DNA from: Sphingomonas sp. 8AM
GTDB lineage: Bacteria; Pseudomonadota; Alphaproteobacteria; Sphingomonadales; Sphingomonadaceae
Length of the DNA stretch: 64,000 bases
Reading direction: 5' to 3'
NCBI RefSeq assembly: GCF_902506455.1
Contig: NZ_LR733844.1
Coordinates: 3,158,666 to 3,222,665, forward strand
Position numbers and translations under genes: made by a program
The notes under the pieces: generated by a model
Told to the model about the DNA's origin: nothing
Databases searched by the model: none
The model's input: only the letters and a program-made list of their open reading frames with translations
Shown: piece by piece, positions 62,142-64,000 of the stretch
Layout of the letters: each line of letters begins with the position of its first letter
Position numbering within the stretch: position 1 is the first letter of the stretch

Positions 62142-62882
62142 GTGCCAGCGCTTAGTTTCGCCGACCGGGTCGGCGATTTCCTATCTCTTTCCGCGATCGA
62201 GCGCGGCGTGTTGGCAGGGCTGGCCGAGCGGGAACGCCCGCTTCGCCGCGGCGCGACACTCGTGCGCCAGAACGAACGCGGCACCGATCTCTTCGCGCTG
62301 AAAAGCGGCATGATGATGGGCTATGTGTTGCTGGGCGACGGCGGTCGACAGATCCTGCGGCTGATCTTCCCCGGCGATCTCTTCGGCACGCAAGTGATGG
62401 TCTATGGTAAGGCACAACAAACACTTGTTGCCGCCGCCGACAGCGTGGTCGCACCGATCGACCGTGCCGCCCTGGCCGAGGCGACGCTGCGTCATCCGCG
62501 GCTTGCGCTGGCGCTGACCGCGCTGGAGCAGATCGAGAGCGCATCGCTGGCCGACCGGCTGGCGGCGGTCGCCAAGTTGCCGGCCCGCGCACGTGTGGCC
62601 GGGATGCTGCTGGAAATCCGCGCGCGGATGCGGCGCGGCGATCCGGCGGTCGAGAACAGCTTCGCGCCCGGACTGACGCAGGAGGAACTCGGCGACGCGA
62701 TCGGGCTGACCGCCGTCCACGTCAACCGGATGCTGCGGCAGTTGGAAGACCAGGCCCTGATCGCGCGCACCGCGGGACGGGTGACGATCCTCGACGAGGC
62801 CGGGATGCGCCGTGCAGCCGGGCGCAACGATCGCGGCGACGGCGCCGATCTGTCGTGGCTGCCGGAGGTGCAGCCGGCGTAA
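62142..62882 (+). CDS. Crp/Fnr-family transcription regulator
   Basis: A 246-residue regulator starting at a GTG with GAGGA about ten bases upstream. Residues 20-130 form the cyclic-nucleotide-like sensor barrel (FALKSGMMMGYVLL, LRLIFPGDLFG), and LTQEELGDAIGLTAVHVNRMLRQLE is the winged helix-turn-helix. The N-terminal Cys set of oxygen-sensing FNR is missing, and the cAMP contacts of CRP are not clear, so the signal is unknown. It is convergent with the phosphomannomutase gene, six bases apart. Confidence 0.88.
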   Translation: MPALSFADRVGDFLSLSAIERGVLAGLAERERPLRRGATLVRQNERGTDLFALKSGMMMGYVLLGDGGRQILRLIFPGDLFGTQVMVYGKAQQTLVAAADSVVAPIDRAALAEATLRHPRLALALTALEQIESASLADRLAAVAKLPARARVAGMLLEIRARMRRGDPAVENSFAPGLTQEELGDAIGLTAVHVNRMLRQLEDQALIARTAGRVTILDEAGMRRAAGRNDRGDGADLSWLPEVQPA

Positions 62883-62888
62883 GCTGCG

Positions 62889-64000
62889 TCAGCCGGTGCG
62901 CGACAGGCCGCACGCCGCCAGCTGCGCGTCGATCGCAGCGACCAGCCGGTCGAGCGCCGCGGCATCGCGCCCCTCGGCCCGCAAGGTCAGCGCCGCCTGC
63001 GTGTTCGAAGCGCGCAGCAGCCACCAGCCGTCGTCGGTCGAGACGCGCACGCCATCGGTGACCGTCACCCGGGCGCCCTGTTCGACCAGTCGCGCCGCGA
63101 CCTCTTCGACCACCGCGACCTTGCGCACCTCGGCGACCGGCACGCGCCATTCCGGCGTCGCGACCCGCGCCGAGGTGCCCTCGCGCAACGCGGTCAGCGT
63201 CCGCCCCGACAGATGCACCGCATGGATCAGCCGCACCGCGGCGTAGAGCGCGTCGTCGAACCCGTAATAGCCGTGCGCGAAGAAGATATGCCCGGACAGT
63301 TCGCCGGCCAGCGGTGCGCCCAGCGCCTTCATCTTCGTCTTGATCTCGCTGTGCCCGGTTCGCCACATCACCGGTGTGCCGCCAAGATCGGTGATCCGCT
63401 CGAACAGCGCGTCGCTCGATTTCACGTCGGCGACGATCGTGCTGCCCGGCAGCGCGGCGAGGATCGGCGCGACGAGGAGCGACAGGATCTCGTCCCCCCA
63501 CAGGACGCGCCCCTGCGCGTCGACGGCGCCGATCCGGTCGCCGTCGCCGTCGAAAGCCAGTCCGAAATCGAGCTTCTTCTCCGCGACCAGCGCCTGCAGG
63601 TGCGCCAGATTTGCTTCCACCGTCGGATCGGGATGGTGGTTGGGGAAGGTGCCGTCAATGTCGCAGAACAGCAGATGATGTTCGCCCGGAAGCTGCGCGG
63701 TGAGCGCGCGGATCGCCGGTCCGGCCGCGCCGTTCCCGGCATCCCAGCCGATCCGGTACGTTCCGCCCGCATAGCCGGCGAGCAGCCGGCCGACGTAAAG
63801 GTCGAGGATGTCGGCGTTGGTAACGGTGCCCGCGCCGACCTCCCAGTCGCCCGTCTCGGCGAGCCGCGCGAGGTCGCGCACGTCCGCGCCGCAGAAGCTG
63901 TTCCCCTGCATCACCAACTTGAAGCCATTGTCCTCGCGGGGATTATGGCTGCCCGTTACCTGTACGCCGCCATCCACCTCTAGCGTCGCGGCAGCGTAAT
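62889..64000 (-). CDS. Phosphomannomutase/phosphoglucomutase, 5' end beyond the window
   Basis: The frame is open to the right edge and continues outside it; a GTG at 63977 is internal, because the residues before it (YAAATLEVDGGVQVTGSHNP) complete the family's active-site region. The phosphoserine is in TGSHNPREDNGFK, the metal loop is FDGDGDRIGAVD, and GGEL-like PLAGELSGHIFFAHGYYGFDDA is the sugar-binding loop. The domain 4 phosphate-binding part near the C-terminus (LLRASNTQAALTLRAEG) is present. It makes mannose-1- or glucose-1-phosphate for surface polysaccharides. Confidence 0.92.
   Translation of the reverse strand, partial: YAAATLEVDGGVQVTGSHNPREDNGFKLVMQGNSFCGADVRDLARLAETGDWEVGAGTVTNADILDLYVGRLLAGYAGGTYRIGWDAGNGAAGPAIRALTAQLPGEHHLLFCDIDGTFPNHHPDPTVEANLAHLQALVAEKKLDFGLAFDGDGDRIGAVDAQGRVLWGDEILSLLVAPILAALPGSTIVADVKSSDALFERITDLGGTPVMWRTGHSEIKTKMKALGAPLAGELSGHIFFAHGYYGFDDALYAAVRLIHAVHLSGRTLTALREGTSARVATPEWRVPVAEVRKVAVVEEVAARLVEQGARVTVTDGVRVSTDDGWWLLRASNTQAALTLRAEGRDAAALDRLVAAIDAQLAACGLSRTG

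Noticed and set aside
63977..63977. GTG as the start of the phosphomannomutase gene
   Set aside because: It falls inside the active-site Ser motif region, with conserved residues before it; the gene continues past the right edge.

Overview
The window is one contiguous stretch of a GC-rich alphaproteobacterial chromosome, most likely a member of the Sphingomonadales. The pointers are the gene order tsaB-rimI-fur-plsC-miaB-phoH-ybeY-corC, the suf operon order sufR-B-C-D-S-T-A, a glgP-B-C-A-pgm-glgX glycogen block, very dense coding, many 1 to 4 base start/stop overlaps, and dispersed palindromes of the type common in sphingomonad genomes. I see no tRNA, rRNA, prophage, CRISPR array or transposase. 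Most of the window is housekeeping; the unusual material lies in the repeats and a few small loci.

Layout. 1-4250: a sugar-oxidation cluster with an SDR divergent from a secreted 3-keto-glycoside hydrolase-like protein (DUF1080), a GMC flavin dehydrogenase and its Tat-exported small subunit. 4397-11656: ruvA, metK behind a 30-bp palindrome, lnt, a PHA-granule-type protein and an M16 protease. 11808-21798: an LpxO-like hydroxylase, nfuA, a RutE-like reductase, then tsaB, rimI, fur, plsC, a lipoprotein cytochrome c, a GNAT, miaB and phoH, a VapBC toxin-antitoxin pair inserted before ybeY, and corC. 21948-28553: a sorbosone-dehydrogenase-like protein, a degraded GIY-YIG gene between palindromic repeats, an acyl-CoA synthetase, gamma-glutamyltransferase and pyrD. 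28680-35191: a candidate small RNA and the complete suf iron-sulfur operon. 35525-47686: a YihY protein, the glycogen cluster and a PilZ protein. 47810-55955: an M24 peptidase, a drug-efflux MFS, PepSY and DUF2946 proteins, OsmC, an OPT transporter, a frameshifted PaiB-like gene and a secreted unknown. 56068-64000: a GNAT, a candidate small RNA, hom, thrC, an O-methyltransferase, murA, a Crp/Fnr regulator and a phosphomannomutase cut by the window end.

The most striking feature is in the suf operon. A 122-bp element with perfect 33-bp terminal inverted repeats lies inside sufC and is read through in frame, adding about 44 residues between the Walker A motif and the Q-loop of the ATPase. A second copy fills the sufD-sufS gap, and its right end supplies the apparent ribosome binding site of sufS. 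Two other palindromic families occupy the sufB-sufC and sufC-sufD gaps. This parallels the protein-coding palindromic elements known from Rickettsia, here in an essential Fe-S assembly ATPase.

Other points to follow: a two-base insertion that splits a PaiB-like FMN-binding gene, two unannotated small-RNA candidates with strong terminators, a palindromic operator candidate in the 42-base lnt-metK gap, and a 39-residue membrane protein divergent from glgC.
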